64,000 nt of DNA from Leptospira inadai serovar Lyme str. 10 (GTDB lineage: Bacteria > Spirochaetota > Leptospiria > Leptospirales > Leptospiraceae). The stretch is taken from the NCBI RefSeq assembly GCF_000243675.2, contig NZ_AHMM02000012.1, forward strand, positions 1-64,000. Direction: 5' to 3'. Below the pieces are notes generated by a model. The model did no database searches. It worked only from the letters and a program-made list of their open reading frames with translations, and was not told the origin of the DNA. A program made the translations under genes and the position numbers. This document shows positions 43,221 to 51,763 of the stretch, piece by piece (the first letter of the stretch is position 1; each line of letters starts with the position of its first letter).

Positions 43221-44177
43221 CTATGTTTCGGATCTTAGAAACCCGTTTCCTAAATCAATCCAATTGCCGTCCAACATCTCTTTTCCAAGGCGACTCAGCG
43301 TTGCCGGCAAGTCCTGAAAATTAGTAGGTAAAATGTCGTTCGCATGAAAGAACTTTTCTTTTTGTCCGGAGAAAAGTGGAAAAAGAATTTCATTCGCTCC
43401 ATCCGATAACAATTTTTTTCCGCCTTGATTGGAAAATTGAGCCGGGTGGTCGAAAATATAAACTTCCCGATTCTGCGAGACCGCACTATACGCGGACGAG
43501 ATCGCCCCGCTTTTTTCGGGCGCTTCCATAACGAGTAAAGAATCGCTGATACCCGTGATGATTCTGTTTCTCCTCGGAAACGCATATTTTCTGATTTGAA
43601 ATCCGGGCGGATACTCGGTCACGACAAGAGCTCCTGCGGTCGTTTTCATTTTTCGATATAAATTTTTGTTCTCGTACGGATATTCCCGGTCCGGTCCCGT
43701 TCCCATCACGCCGAGAACGGAAAGATTATTTTCCAAAGCGCATTCCATCGCGGCAGCATCGACGCCGATTGCGAGTCCTGAGACGATCCCTTGGTAACCT
43801 AACGATGATATCGCGGACGTTAAATTTCCGCACGCTAAGCGGGTCACCGGAGAAGGAGAGCGGGTTCCTACGACCGCGAGTAGCTTCCTTTCCAGAACGG
43901 AAGGATCACCGATACAAAACAAATTCGGAGGAGGATCGTAGATTTCCCGAAGATAGGGGGGATAAATTATGTCATAATAACTAACGATAAATGCATTCAG
44001 TTTTTCTAAAGAGGATCGATATAGTTTCGCGTCCGTTTCCGCATCCGTCCTCAAGCTTATCGGTAATTTTTTAATGAGCGTCCCGGTTACCTCTTCCGGC
44101 GACGAGTAAAGGGACAGGATCCTGGAGCGAGTTACGAACGAATAAATTTTAGGGGAAGTTAAAGTCAGAAAATCCAT
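43221..44177 (-). CDS. dprA: DNA-processing protein DprA/Smf
   Basis: DprA loads RecA on incoming single-stranded DNA during natural transformation and is widely kept even in non-competent bacteria. The 318-residue protein has the Rossmann-like core: YPPYLREIYDPPPNLFCIGD, AVVGTRSPSP, IVSGLAIGVDAAAMECAL, then EYPPGFQIRKYAFPRRNRII. The usual C-terminal winged helix is not evident. It is 14 bases upstream of the carboxylase-like gene, in the same direction, so the two share an operon. Intact DprA together with active repeats fits a genome open to exchange. Confidence 0.92.
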   Translation of the reverse strand: MDFLTLTSPKIYSFVTRSRILSLYSSPEEVTGTLIKKLPISLRTDAETDAKLYRSSLEKLNAFIVSYYDIIYPPYLREIYDPPPNLFCIGDPSVLERKLLAVVGTRSPSPVTRLACGNLTSAISSLGYQGIVSGLAIGVDAAAMECALENNLSVLGVMGTGPDREYPYENKNLYRKMKTTAGALVVTEYPPGFQIRKYAFPRRNRIITGISDSLLVMEAPEKSGAISSAYSAVSQNREVYIFDHPAQFSNQGGKKLLSDGANEILFPLFSGQKEKFFHANDILPTNFQDLPATLSRLGKEMLDGNWIDLGNGFLRSET

Positions 44178-44217
44178 TCTTAATACGCCGGATAGGATTT
44201 ATCAATATCAAAGAATA

Positions 44218-45108
44218 TTACTTTTCCTGCGCACTAAGTTTCTTTAAGTCTTCCTGAACGTTTCGATACGAATCGTTCTCTTCCAGGCTTTCCTTGATGA
44301 ACCCGTCTTTTTTAAGACTTTCTAATGTGGATTTAATGTATAAGTATTCGTCCTTTGCCGCCTCGGATTGGCCGAGCCTGTACAAAAAATTGGCTTTCGC
44401 GAATCTTGTAGGAATGTTCCGGGGTTCTTTTTTTAGAATCGAATCCAAAATTACGAACGCTTTTTCCTGGTCGTGAAACCCGGCACTGATTCCTTCCCAG
44501 GCGGAATCCACCATGGAAGAATCGAAATAGATCAATGCCAGTTGAAACGGGAATCTCGAATCGCGAGGATCTTGGCGAGTTAAAGCCTGAAAAATTTCGA
44601 TTGCAGACTGTCTGCGCGCCGGTTCCCAGCCTCGATCTTTAGATGCATTTGCATAAGCCAGACCCGTTTCGAACAATAATTGCTGGTCGACAGGCATTTG
44701 CAATAGGGCTCTGTCAAAATACGGAAGTGCGGATTCGAAGAAATGAACATCGGCTCCGACGACTTCGGATCGTTTTCCTTCCGATTCTTCCTTGAGAGCT
44801 TTATTATAATATTTGGCCGCAAGATCATAATCCCCGATTTTCATATATCCTTGCGCGATCTTCCAGCTCAGAGCTCCCGCCGACCGGGTCTTGGAAGCGA
44901 GTTCTCGAATTTTCTTTTCTAACTCGATGATTTCGGCTTCGTCCATCGCTAAGCGCCGCTTCCAAGCGTCCAAGTCCTCGACCGTCGGAGGCTTATACGT
45001 GCTTTTGGAGGCGAATTTACTTAAATTTTTGCACGCGGAAACGAAGCCTACAATGAGAAGAGCAGAATATAAGGTTAGGAGGTTCAAAGTTAATTTTTTC
45101 ATACTCAT
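44218..45108 (-). CDS. TPR-repeat lipoprotein
   Basis: The 296-residue protein has a lipoprotein signal (LLIVGFVSAC), a short coiled-coil (residues 50-75) and several tetratricopeptide repeats, including ALSWKIAQGYMKIGDYDLAA with YYNKAL, and later IFQALTRQDPRDSRFPFQLA. TPR domains bind protein partners, so it may scaffold an envelope complex. It lies 40 bases upstream of dprA on the same strand. Function unknown. Confidence 0.75.
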   Translation of the reverse strand: MSMKKLTLNLLTLYSALLIVGFVSACKNLSKFASKSTYKPPTVEDLDAWKRRLAMDEAEIIELEKKIRELASKTRSAGALSWKIAQGYMKIGDYDLAAKYYNKALKEESEGKRSEVVGADVHFFESALPYFDRALLQMPVDQQLLFETGLAYANASKDRGWEPARRQSAIEIFQALTRQDPRDSRFPFQLALIYFDSSMVDSAWEGISAGFHDQEKAFVILDSILKKEPRNIPTRFAKANFLYRLGQSEAAKDEYLYIKSTLESLKKDGFIKESLEENDSYRNVQEDLKKLSAQEK

Positions 45109-45181
45109 CGGATTTTACGGAATACGGTGTCAGGAAATCTCGCATTGGTCTATGGAAAATCGAGACAGGAAAGGATTTTTT

Positions 45182-45381
45182 CAGAAGACAGAGGACTTTC
45201 AGAGGACGGAAGACAGAAGACTGAGGACAGAACATTGATGAGCGGAGATTCCACGTTTTTCAAGAAAGATTCCTGTGTTACAAGTAGATCTGTCTTCTAC
45301 CTCCTAACCTTTTTAACATCGGGCAGCTTCTGTCTAGCGTGAGCAAAGCGAACGCGTTTGTCCTCAGTCTTCTGTCTTCTG
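45182..45381 (+). repeat. Repeat R1
   Basis: A 200-base copy with ends cagaagacagaggactttca and cctcagtcttctgtcttctg. It lies between the divergent TPR lipoprotein and peroxidase genes, 50 bases upstream of the PerR-like palindrome. Its right end could therefore affect the peroxidase promoter. Confidence 0.87.
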
Positions 45382-45431
45382 CTAGCGAAAAAACGCTTGC
45401 AGTAACGTAATTTCGTCGAAAAGTCTAAAAC

Positions 45432-45448
45432 ATTAGAATCATTCTAAT
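45432..45448. promoter_or_regulatory. PerR/Fur-type operator of the di-haem peroxidase
   Basis: ATTAGAAT-C-ATTCTAAT is a perfect 17-base palindrome with the 7-1-7 architecture of PerR boxes (TTAGAATnATTCTAA-like), 14 bases before the start codon and directly upstream of the gaggggat ribosome-binding site. Repression of a peroxidase gene by a peroxide-sensing PerR is a well-known arrangement. Confidence 0.7.
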
Positions 45449-45461
45449 CTGAGGGGATGCA

Positions 45462-46451
45462 ATGATGATGAAAAGACGCCTTATCGCGATGACTGGTTTC
45501 CTTCTATTCGCAATTTTGGCCTGCGGTCCGTCCGAAAAGACGAAATTACTGATGGAAGACGCAAAAAGAAACTTCGGGACGATTCCGGCAAAAATGCCCG
45601 GATCGCAAAATGACACGCCTGAATTGGTGAAACTCGGAGAAAAACTCTACTTCGAAAAGAAACTCTCCATAAACGATTCGCAAGCCTGTAGTTCTTGTCA
45701 TAACGTCAGTGGAAAAGGAGCGGGAGTCGATAATCTACCCACGTCTCCGGGCGCACTGGGCAAAAATGGGGATAGGAATTCTCCTACTTCTTTGAATGCC
45801 GGATTTCATGTGGCACAATTTTGGGATGGAAGAGCCGCGGATTTAAAAGCTCAGGCTAAAGGACCGATCCTAAATCCTGGAGAAATGGCAATGCCTTCCG
45901 AAGCGGCTGTGGAAAAGAAACTTTCGGAGATACCGGAATACGTGGAATTATTCGCCAAAGCGTTTCCGAAACAGGAAAAGAAAATTACGTATGACAATCT
46001 GGCCGAAGCGATTGCCGCATTCGAAAGAACTCTGATCACGAAAGATCGTTTTGATGAGTTCCAAAGCGGAAACCCACGAGCCTTAAGTTCGGAAGAGCAA
46101 AAAGGATTAGACGCATTTATTTCTAACGGATGCATCCAATGTCATAACGGTCCGCTTTTAGGCGGAAATTCTTTCCGAAAATTAGGACAAGTCCATCCCT
46201 ATGAAAATGTGGAAGACAAAGGAAGATTTACTTTAACGAAAAACCAAGCGGACCTTTACGTGTTTAAGGTTCCTTCTTTACGAAATGTCGCATTAACCGG
46301 GCCATACTTTCATGACGGAAAAGTGAAGACCTTGGACGAAGCTGTGAAGAAGATGGCGTTTATTCAACTAGGAAAGGAACTTTCCAACGAAGAAATCGGT
46401 TCGATCGTTAATTTCTTGAAAGCATTATCCGATAAAAATCGGTCTAACTAG
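45462..46451 (+). CDS. Di-haem cytochrome c peroxidase (MauG/CcpA family)
   Basis: The enzyme reduces hydrogen peroxide in the periplasm with electrons from cytochrome c. Two haem c sites, CSSCH (about residue 75) and CIQCH (about 226), are present, with the family motifs LYFEKKLSINDSQACSSCH and FKVPSLRNVALTGPYFHDG. The N-terminus ends FAILAC, so it is probably a lipoprotein. The ATG at 45462 follows gagggg. A PerR-like palindrome sits just before it and a terminator after it, so it forms a monocistronic, probably peroxide-induced unit. Confidence 0.93.
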   Translation: MMMKRRLIAMTGFLLFAILACGPSEKTKLLMEDAKRNFGTIPAKMPGSQNDTPELVKLGEKLYFEKKLSINDSQACSSCHNVSGKGAGVDNLPTSPGALGKNGDRNSPTSLNAGFHVAQFWDGRAADLKAQAKGPILNPGEMAMPSEAAVEKKLSEIPEYVELFAKAFPKQEKKITYDNLAEAIAAFERTLITKDRFDEFQSGNPRALSSEEQKGLDAFISNGCIQCHNGPLLGGNSFRKLGQVHPYENVEDKGRFTLTKNQADLYVFKVPSLRNVALTGPYFHDGKVKTLDEAVKKMAFIQLGKELSNEEIGSIVNFLKALSDKNRSN

Positions 46452-46482
46452 CACGAACTTACAGAATTGAAACCTATTCAGG

Positions 46483-46514
46483 CCGGCCCTTTTAACAAGG
46501 ACCGGTTTTTTTTT
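46483..46514 (+). terminator. Terminator of the peroxidase gene
   Basis: CCGGCCCTT and AAGGACCGG form a stem with one mismatch around a five-base loop, followed by nine T residues (46506-46514). The T-run reaches the stop of the convergent citrate-synthase-like gene. Confidence 0.8.
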
Positions 46515-47793
46515 ATCTTTCTAAAATCTGCTTATATTTTCTGGGGGAATGACCGGTATAAATCTGGCGAGGACGCACCTTGGAATAATCACCCGAAAGT
46601 CTTTGCTCTCTCCAATGTGCCAGCCAGCCCGGAAGTTTCCCGATCGCCTGCATCGCGGTAAAGAGTTCTTTCGGAATTCCTAAACTATGAAACAGAACGG
46701 CGCTGTAGAATTCCAAATTCGGATATAAGTTTTTTTGTATAAAGAAGGAGTCTTTACTTAAATGCTCGTCCACTTGCAATGCGATTTCCGCAATCGGATC
46801 CAACTTCTTCTGTTTATAAAAGTCGGAGAATAATTTTTGAGCGATGGTGGAACGTTTGCTTTTGGCTTTGTATGCATCGTGCCCGAATCCGGTGGAATGA
46901 AAATGCACTTCGCCTTTGGTGAATCGCTCGAAATATTCCGGAACGGAAAGTTTGGATTTGATGATATCTTCGATCAATTCGACCGCCGCGACTTGTCGCC
47001 CGCCTTCCCTGGATCCCCATAGGGCGCTGATCGCGGAGGAAATCGAGGCAAAGATATTGGCTTGGGTAGAGCCGATTAATTGCACGGTAGTATTCGAAAC
47101 GTTTTGCTCGTGATCCGCGTATAAAATCCATAATTGATTTAGAATACGGTCATGATCCTCGGAAGGTTGGTACTTGACCGAAGGGAGAGAAAAAAGCATA
47201 TATAAAAAATTCGTACAATACGGATGTCTATCTACCGGATATACGAAAGGCTGGCCGATCATCTTCTTGTAGGAAAATGCCGCGATCGTACGGATTTTCG
47301 CGAGGAGTCTCGCTGCCTGATCGATTCCTCGGTCCAAATATTCTTCGTATTCGTCCTGGTAATAACTGGAAAGAGACGAGACCATTACGGATAAAATTGC
47401 GAGCGGGTGGGCCTTTCCGGGAAATCCGTCGAAGAGATTGATCATATCCTCATGGATTAAGCTATGTTTGGAGAGCTTAGTGGAAAATTCCTTTAATTGC
47501 TTTTCGTCCGGAAGCTCGCCGTAGATGAGTAAGTAACTGGTTTCCACGAAGGTGGAATAATGGACTAATTCGGCAACATCGTAACCGCGATAATGAAGAT
47601 CCCCGGTATTCGGATCTCGTCGGGATATTTTACTCTGCGCATAGGCGGTATTGAAGAATCCAGGATCGTACGAAGTAAGACCCGTTTTATCGTGTAGTTC
47701 ACGAATATCGATTCCCTTCTTTCCGTCCGTTCCCGTAATCAACGGAATCCGGTGCACCTGGTCCCCAACTTTCAATTCCACGAAGTCGCTCAT
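46513..47793 (-). CDS. Citrate synthase family protein with altered catalytic residues
   Basis: The 426-residue protein aligns with type II citrate synthases over its whole length (YRGYDVAELV, ILYADHEQNVSNTTVQLIGS, YPNLEFYSAVLF, WLAHWREQ, RPRQIYTGH). Compared with E. coli GltA, the catalytic histidine of WGPAHGG is a glutamate here (WGSREGG), the histidine of GFGH is kept, and the aspartate of NVDFYSG is a glutamate (NLEFYSA). The usual HR pair reads HD. True citrate synthase activity is therefore doubtful. It may use other substrates or have a non-catalytic role. It is monocistronic and convergent with the peroxidase. Confidence 0.85.
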   Translation of the reverse strand: MSDFVELKVGDQVHRIPLITGTDGKKGIDIRELHDKTGLTSYDPGFFNTAYAQSKISRRDPNTGDLHYRGYDVAELVHYSTFVETSYLLIYGELPDEKQLKEFSTKLSKHSLIHEDMINLFDGFPGKAHPLAILSVMVSSLSSYYQDEYEEYLDRGIDQAARLLAKIRTIAAFSYKKMIGQPFVYPVDRHPYCTNFLYMLFSLPSVKYQPSEDHDRILNQLWILYADHEQNVSNTTVQLIGSTQANIFASISSAISALWGSREGGRQVAAVELIEDIIKSKLSVPEYFERFTKGEVHFHSTGFGHDAYKAKSKRSTIAQKLFSDFYKQKKLDPIAEIALQVDEHLSKDSFFIQKNLYPNLEFYSAVLFHSLGIPKELFTAMQAIGKLPGWLAHWREQRLSGDYSKVRPRQIYTGHSPRKYKQILER

Positions 47794-47849
47794 ACCGATA
47801 GGAAAAGAGGGATAGCTGAGAGAGTCAACCTTCCTTCGGGAATCGATTC

Positions 47850-49022
47850 GTGAATTTTCCCTTTCGGCTGGACAAAACTGGGGTGGACGGTTACTCCTTT
47901 CCTCGCTGGGCTGCGGAGCCTCGAATTTTGAAACTCAATCCGATGTTTTTTCTTCATTTCTGGATCCCATTCGGAACGGCACTTTCGCTTTTGTTAGCCA
48001 CAATGGAACTGGCAAAAAAGAGGGAATCAAAACTTCCAAGCGGCATGTTTTTTTTGGCTCTGCTTTTGGCGTCGGTCGAGAGTCGGCTCGGACTGACTCT
48101 CGTTCCGGAAGCCCTGGACAAGACATGGCTCTGGATTTTCTTCTTCCCATCCGTTTGGGCCATCGGACCCGCTCTTTTGTTAATCTCGAGAAATATGGTT
48201 CAGTTCGCGCTGGACAGGGAAATCTCGATCGGGCCTCACTTTCTTCCCGCAGTATTTCTACTTTTGGGAGAATGTCTTGCGATCCTGTTTCTTCCGGAAG
48301 AATTCAGAAAGGAGGGAATCTACAACGCGGTCCACGGGAACAAAATCGATTTTCTAACGTTCGTCGCGGTCTTCGGGTTTATACATCAGACTGCATATTC
48401 GTTGCTTCTCTGGATTCTGTTTCGACGAGTCTCGAGAGAGACGGAAATTCCTCTTTCTTCTCTGGTTTATACGTCCCTGCTCGTAATTATCACGACGATC
48501 GAACTTTGCTGGCTGGGCTATTTTCTAAAAAGCACGGACGTACTAGCGGTCGGTGCAAGTTTTCAAACTCTCGGGATCGTATTGATTTTCATCTTCTCGT
48601 CCCGGTACCCGTCTTTCTTTATCTCCTTAAAAACGGAAATACAGCAAAAGCGCTATGAACGAACCCAGATAGCCGGGGTCGACTTGCATGCCGTTCAGAC
48701 CCGATTGCAAGAGCTGATGGAGGTGGAAAAAATTTATCGGGAAGAGGCTTTGAAAATCCAAGATCTCGCGTCCAGGCTACTTCTTTCCCCCCACCAACTT
48801 TCCAGGATTTTAAACGAAAGATACGGCAAGAATTTCAACGAGTTCGTAAACGGATTTAGAATCGAAGAAGCAAAGCATTTGCTTTTGGAGGATGAGGCCA
48901 GAACGGTTTTGTCGATCGGTTATGAGGTCGGCTTTAATTCCAAATCCACATTCAACGCCCAATTTCTAAAAATCGCCGAAATGACCCCTCAGGAATGGAG
49001 AAAAAAAGGTCGCATTTCATAA
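47850..49022 (+). CDS. AraC-family regulator with a membrane-embedded sensor
   Basis: The N-terminal part has about seven membrane segments (residues 33-255). The C-terminal 110 residues form an AraC-type double helix-turn-helix (IQDLASRLLLSPHQLSRILN, then VLSIGYEVGFNSKSTFNAQF and MTPQEWRKK). It would bind DNA at the membrane face in response to an envelope or lipophilic signal. The GTG at 47850 gives 390 residues. An ATG at 47943 (MFFLHFWIPFG) right before the first membrane segment is an equally good start. Neither has a clear ribosome-binding site. Confidence 0.85.
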   Translation: MNFPFRLDKTGVDGYSFPRWAAEPRILKLNPMFFLHFWIPFGTALSLLLATMELAKKRESKLPSGMFFLALLLASVESRLGLTLVPEALDKTWLWIFFFPSVWAIGPALLLISRNMVQFALDREISIGPHFLPAVFLLLGECLAILFLPEEFRKEGIYNAVHGNKIDFLTFVAVFGFIHQTAYSLLLWILFRRVSRETEIPLSSLVYTSLLVIITTIELCWLGYFLKSTDVLAVGASFQTLGIVLIFIFSSRYPSFFISLKTEIQQKRYERTQIAGVDLHAVQTRLQELMEVEKIYREEALKIQDLASRLLLSPHQLSRILNERYGKNFNEFVNGFRIEEAKHLLLEDEARTVLSIGYEVGFNSKSTFNAQFLKIAEMTPQEWRKKGRIS

Positions 49023-49098
49023 GATCGGACGATTCTTTTTCGCATATCTGTTAGGATAAATCCGCTTTATTCGAATTCGAGTAAAGGCGGAGGTCCTA

Positions 49099-50052
49099 AT
49101 GTCCAGGGAAGAGTATTCTTTATCGGAATTAGAGGAGTATCGCAGGGTTCAATCCTTGGCGTACGACGCGGTAGAGTCCGTTCGTCAGGATCTCTATCCT
49201 GGAATCACCGAAAAAGAGGCCGCGCGGAAAATAGACGACTATATCCGGGCCAAAGGCGGGTCCTCCTTCTTTCATTACGGCTTTGCCTGGTTCGGAGATA
49301 GGACCGCATTCCGAGGATTTAGAAGGCCGCTCTCCCTCCACCGCCTCCGGAAAGGGGAAGGGGTCCTGCCTCATTTTGGGTGGGAGTTCCAACCTTCTAA
49401 GCGCAAATTAAAGGAAGGAATGGCCGTGATTCTGGACATCGCGCCGTCCTTCAAAGGGTGTTCGGCGGACATCGGATATTCTTTTTCCTTCGGTGAAAAT
49501 CCCGAACATGATCGAGCGATGGCCGCTTTGGAAGAATACCGCGAGTCGATTTTACGGGGGGTTCTCGCCGAACGGACATTAGGTGGTATCTATCGGGAAG
49601 TCGACGAGCGAATTCGTTCTACAGGATATACCAATTGCCATTCCGTTTATCCGCAAGGAGTTCTCGGGCACAAAGTCGGCAAGTTGCCTGCTTATAATTT
49701 ACCTGGTGGAAGATTCCTCGGATTTCCGTTACAAACTTTTGCCTATTTGCTTCCCCAGATGGTGAAGGGTTTTCTTCCTTGGAGTTCCAGTTCTTCTCCT
49801 CTTTGGTCGGAAACTTCCGAATTTACGGCGGAGCCGGGATTATGGGCGGTGGAACCGCATATCGGCAGGATATATTCGGGTTCGCAGGCCGATCAATCCT
49901 TCGGAGTGAAATGGGAGGAAATATTGGTCGTTACGGATTCGACCGCCTATTGGTTGGATGATTCCCTACCTCATGTCCGGCAATGGGAAAAAACTAAGAA
50001 GAAATATTCGGGACGTAAGGCGAAGGCGCTTTACGACGGCGCTCTCGCCTGA
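49099..50052 (+). CDS. M24-family metallopeptidase-like protein
   Basis: The 317-residue protein has the pita-bread fold of Xaa-Pro aminopeptidases. Metal ligands can be traced as D in ILDIAP, D in SADIGYS, H in LGHKVGK, E in TAEPGLWAVEP and E in KWEEILVV. The creatinase-like N-terminal domain is nearly absent, so it may act on small substrates. The start ATG 49099 follows aggcggagg. It is 65 bases upstream of the PF10118 gene, so it may belong to the same operon. The actual substrate is unknown. Confidence 0.8.
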   Translation: MSREEYSLSELEEYRRVQSLAYDAVESVRQDLYPGITEKEAARKIDDYIRAKGGSSFFHYGFAWFGDRTAFRGFRRPLSLHRLRKGEGVLPHFGWEFQPSKRKLKEGMAVILDIAPSFKGCSADIGYSFSFGENPEHDRAMAALEEYRESILRGVLAERTLGGIYREVDERIRSTGYTNCHSVYPQGVLGHKVGKLPAYNLPGGRFLGFPLQTFAYLLPQMVKGFLPWSSSSSPLWSETSEFTAEPGLWAVEPHIGRIYSGSQADQSFGVKWEEILVVTDSTAYWLDDSLPHVRQWEKTKKKYSGRKAKALYDGALA

Positions 50053-50116
50053 TCGGAGGAATGTCGAAAAGAAGAATCGAAATACATTTATTAGAAAATA
50101 AAAAGGTACTAATATT

Positions 50117-50968
50117 ATGAAAAAGAAATCCACATTACAAACTAAGAACTTCAATTTTTATCCCGTCAGGAAGCCTAAATTCGAATTCTCGAACGGAGGG
50201 ACGAGTAAACACTGGCTGGAAGGATCCGCTTATAAAACGCATATTATGAATACATGGACTTTATTCTTTCCGGACGGAGAGAAATTCTTCATTCGAAGTA
50301 TTCAGACGTTTATGACGAAAATAAAGGATCCAAGAGTGCTTAGGAATGCGACCGCTTTCATAGGACAGGAAGCTCAGCACGCAGGGGAACACAAGAAGAC
50401 CTGGAAAATATTGGAGGATCAAGGGTATAGGATTTCCGGATTTATAGGTTTCTTTAATGCTCTTTGCTTTAAATTTCTGGAAAGATTCGGCTCTCGAATG
50501 ACCTGTCTTTCCGCTACCGCCGGAGCGGAACATTATACTTCTTTAATAGCTACCATCGGCTTGAAGATGAAGGTCTTGGACGGAGCCGAGTCCGAAATGA
50601 GGCGACTCTGGGAATGGCATGCCGCCGAAGAAATCGAGCATAAATCCGCCGCCTTCGATGTTCTATTGGATGTAAGCGGGAATTATTTCCGTCGGGTCCT
50701 AGGTTTTCTCGCCGCTACTTTGGTATTTTGGCCGATGACCTTCGTCGGAGCGGAGATCCTACTAAGGCAGGACGGATTGACTTTTAGATGGAAAACTAGA
50801 AAAGATGCTTTTCGTTTTTTGTTCACGGAAGAAAAGGTCTTCTTTCATTGGTTGGCCGCCTTTTTCAGATACCTCAAACCTAACTTTCATCCCGACCAAG
50901 AGGATAATTTGGAACTTAGTAAAGCTATTCTACAATCGCCAGAACATAGATATAAGGAAATTGCATGA
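50117..50968 (+). CDS. Predicted metal-dependent hydrolase (PF10118 family)
   Basis: The 283-residue protein matches the uncharacterised metal-dependent hydrolase family. It is mostly helical, with E/H-rich motifs QEAQHAGEHKKTW, GAEHYTSL and WHAAEEIEHKSAAFDVL. Their pattern of ExxH pairs on helices resembles a di-iron ferritin-like site, so an oxygenase-type chemistry is also possible. A hydrophobic stretch lies at about 195-215. Its stop overlaps the start of the SDR gene by four bases, and the whole row of four genes is tightly packed. Confidence 0.83.
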   Translation: MKKKSTLQTKNFNFYPVRKPKFEFSNGGTSKHWLEGSAYKTHIMNTWTLFFPDGEKFFIRSIQTFMTKIKDPRVLRNATAFIGQEAQHAGEHKKTWKILEDQGYRISGFIGFFNALCFKFLERFGSRMTCLSATAGAEHYTSLIATIGLKMKVLDGAESEMRRLWEWHAAEEIEHKSAAFDVLLDVSGNYFRRVLGFLAATLVFWPMTFVGAEILLRQDGLTFRWKTRKDAFRFLFTEEKVFFHWLAAFFRYLKPNFHPDQEDNLELSKAILQSPEHRYKEIA

Positions 50969-51762
50969 GCAATCTAAACGGAAAACACATATTAATTACC
51001 GGGGCCAACGGAGGTTTCGGAAGAGAATTAACGAAACAACTTTTGGAGAAAGGAGCGAATTTAATTCTAACGGATATGAAAGCTCCGGATACGAAACCGG
51101 AGACTTATCTTGACGGTAAGAAGGCCAGCGGTCGTATATTGGGAAGTTTTGCCGTCGACTTAAGCACCGAGGCAGGTTGCGTGAAAGCGCATAAGGAAGC
51201 GTTGAAAATCGACCCCAAGGTGGATATTCTTATCAATAATGCAGGTTTGGCTTTCATGGGTCGCCTTTTGGATGTACCGAATGACAAATGGAAATTAATA
51301 CTGGACGTTAATCTTTACGCACCCATTTACCTGAGCCGCTTATTTCTTCCCGCGATGTTGGATAGGAAGTACGGTCATATCGTAAACCTATCCTCTGTGG
51401 CCGGTATTACCGCGCCGGGAGAGCTGGTTTACTATTCCATTTCAAAATTCGGAATTCGAGCCTTAGGTAAAGCCTTGGATTCCGGTTATCGCCGACATGG
51501 GGTTTACACCACGAACGTATATCCTTTCTTTGCGGATACGAATATTCTAAAATCCGAACAATTCGGCGGAGATAAACAAAAAGTGGTACCGCCCGCCATC
51601 GTCGACAGTCCGGTTATGGTGGTCAGAGCGATCGTTAGAGGAATGGAGAAGAAAAAACTGCATGTGTTTCCGGGATTCACTTCGAAGATGATTCGATTCC
51701 TTACGAGATTATCTCCCGGTTTTATCAGGGCGATGGAGCGCCTTGGGCAAAAATTTTCGTGA
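50965..51762 (+). CDS. Short-chain dehydrogenase/reductase
   Basis: This classical SDR of 265 residues has the cofactor motif TGANGGFG (residues 13-20), NNAG at about 90, the catalytic serine in NLSSVAG and the YxxxK motif in YYSISK. A basic C-terminus (KMIRFLTRLSPGFIRAMERL) suggests membrane association, as in lipid-acting SDRs. It overlaps the upstream metal-dependent hydrolase gene by four bases and the next hydrolase gene follows at once. The substrate is unknown; a fatty aldehyde, ketone or sterol-like lipid would fit the context. Confidence 0.9.
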   Translation: MSNLNGKHILITGANGGFGRELTKQLLEKGANLILTDMKAPDTKPETYLDGKKASGRILGSFAVDLSTEAGCVKAHKEALKIDPKVDILINNAGLAFMGRLLDVPNDKWKLILDVNLYAPIYLSRLFLPAMLDRKYGHIVNLSSVAGITAPGELVYYSISKFGIRALGKALDSGYRRHGVYTTNVYPFFADTNILKSEQFGGDKQKVVPPAIVDSPVMVVRAIVRGMEKKKLHVFPGFTSKMIRFLTRLSPGFIRAMERLGQKFS

Positions 51763-51763
51763 T

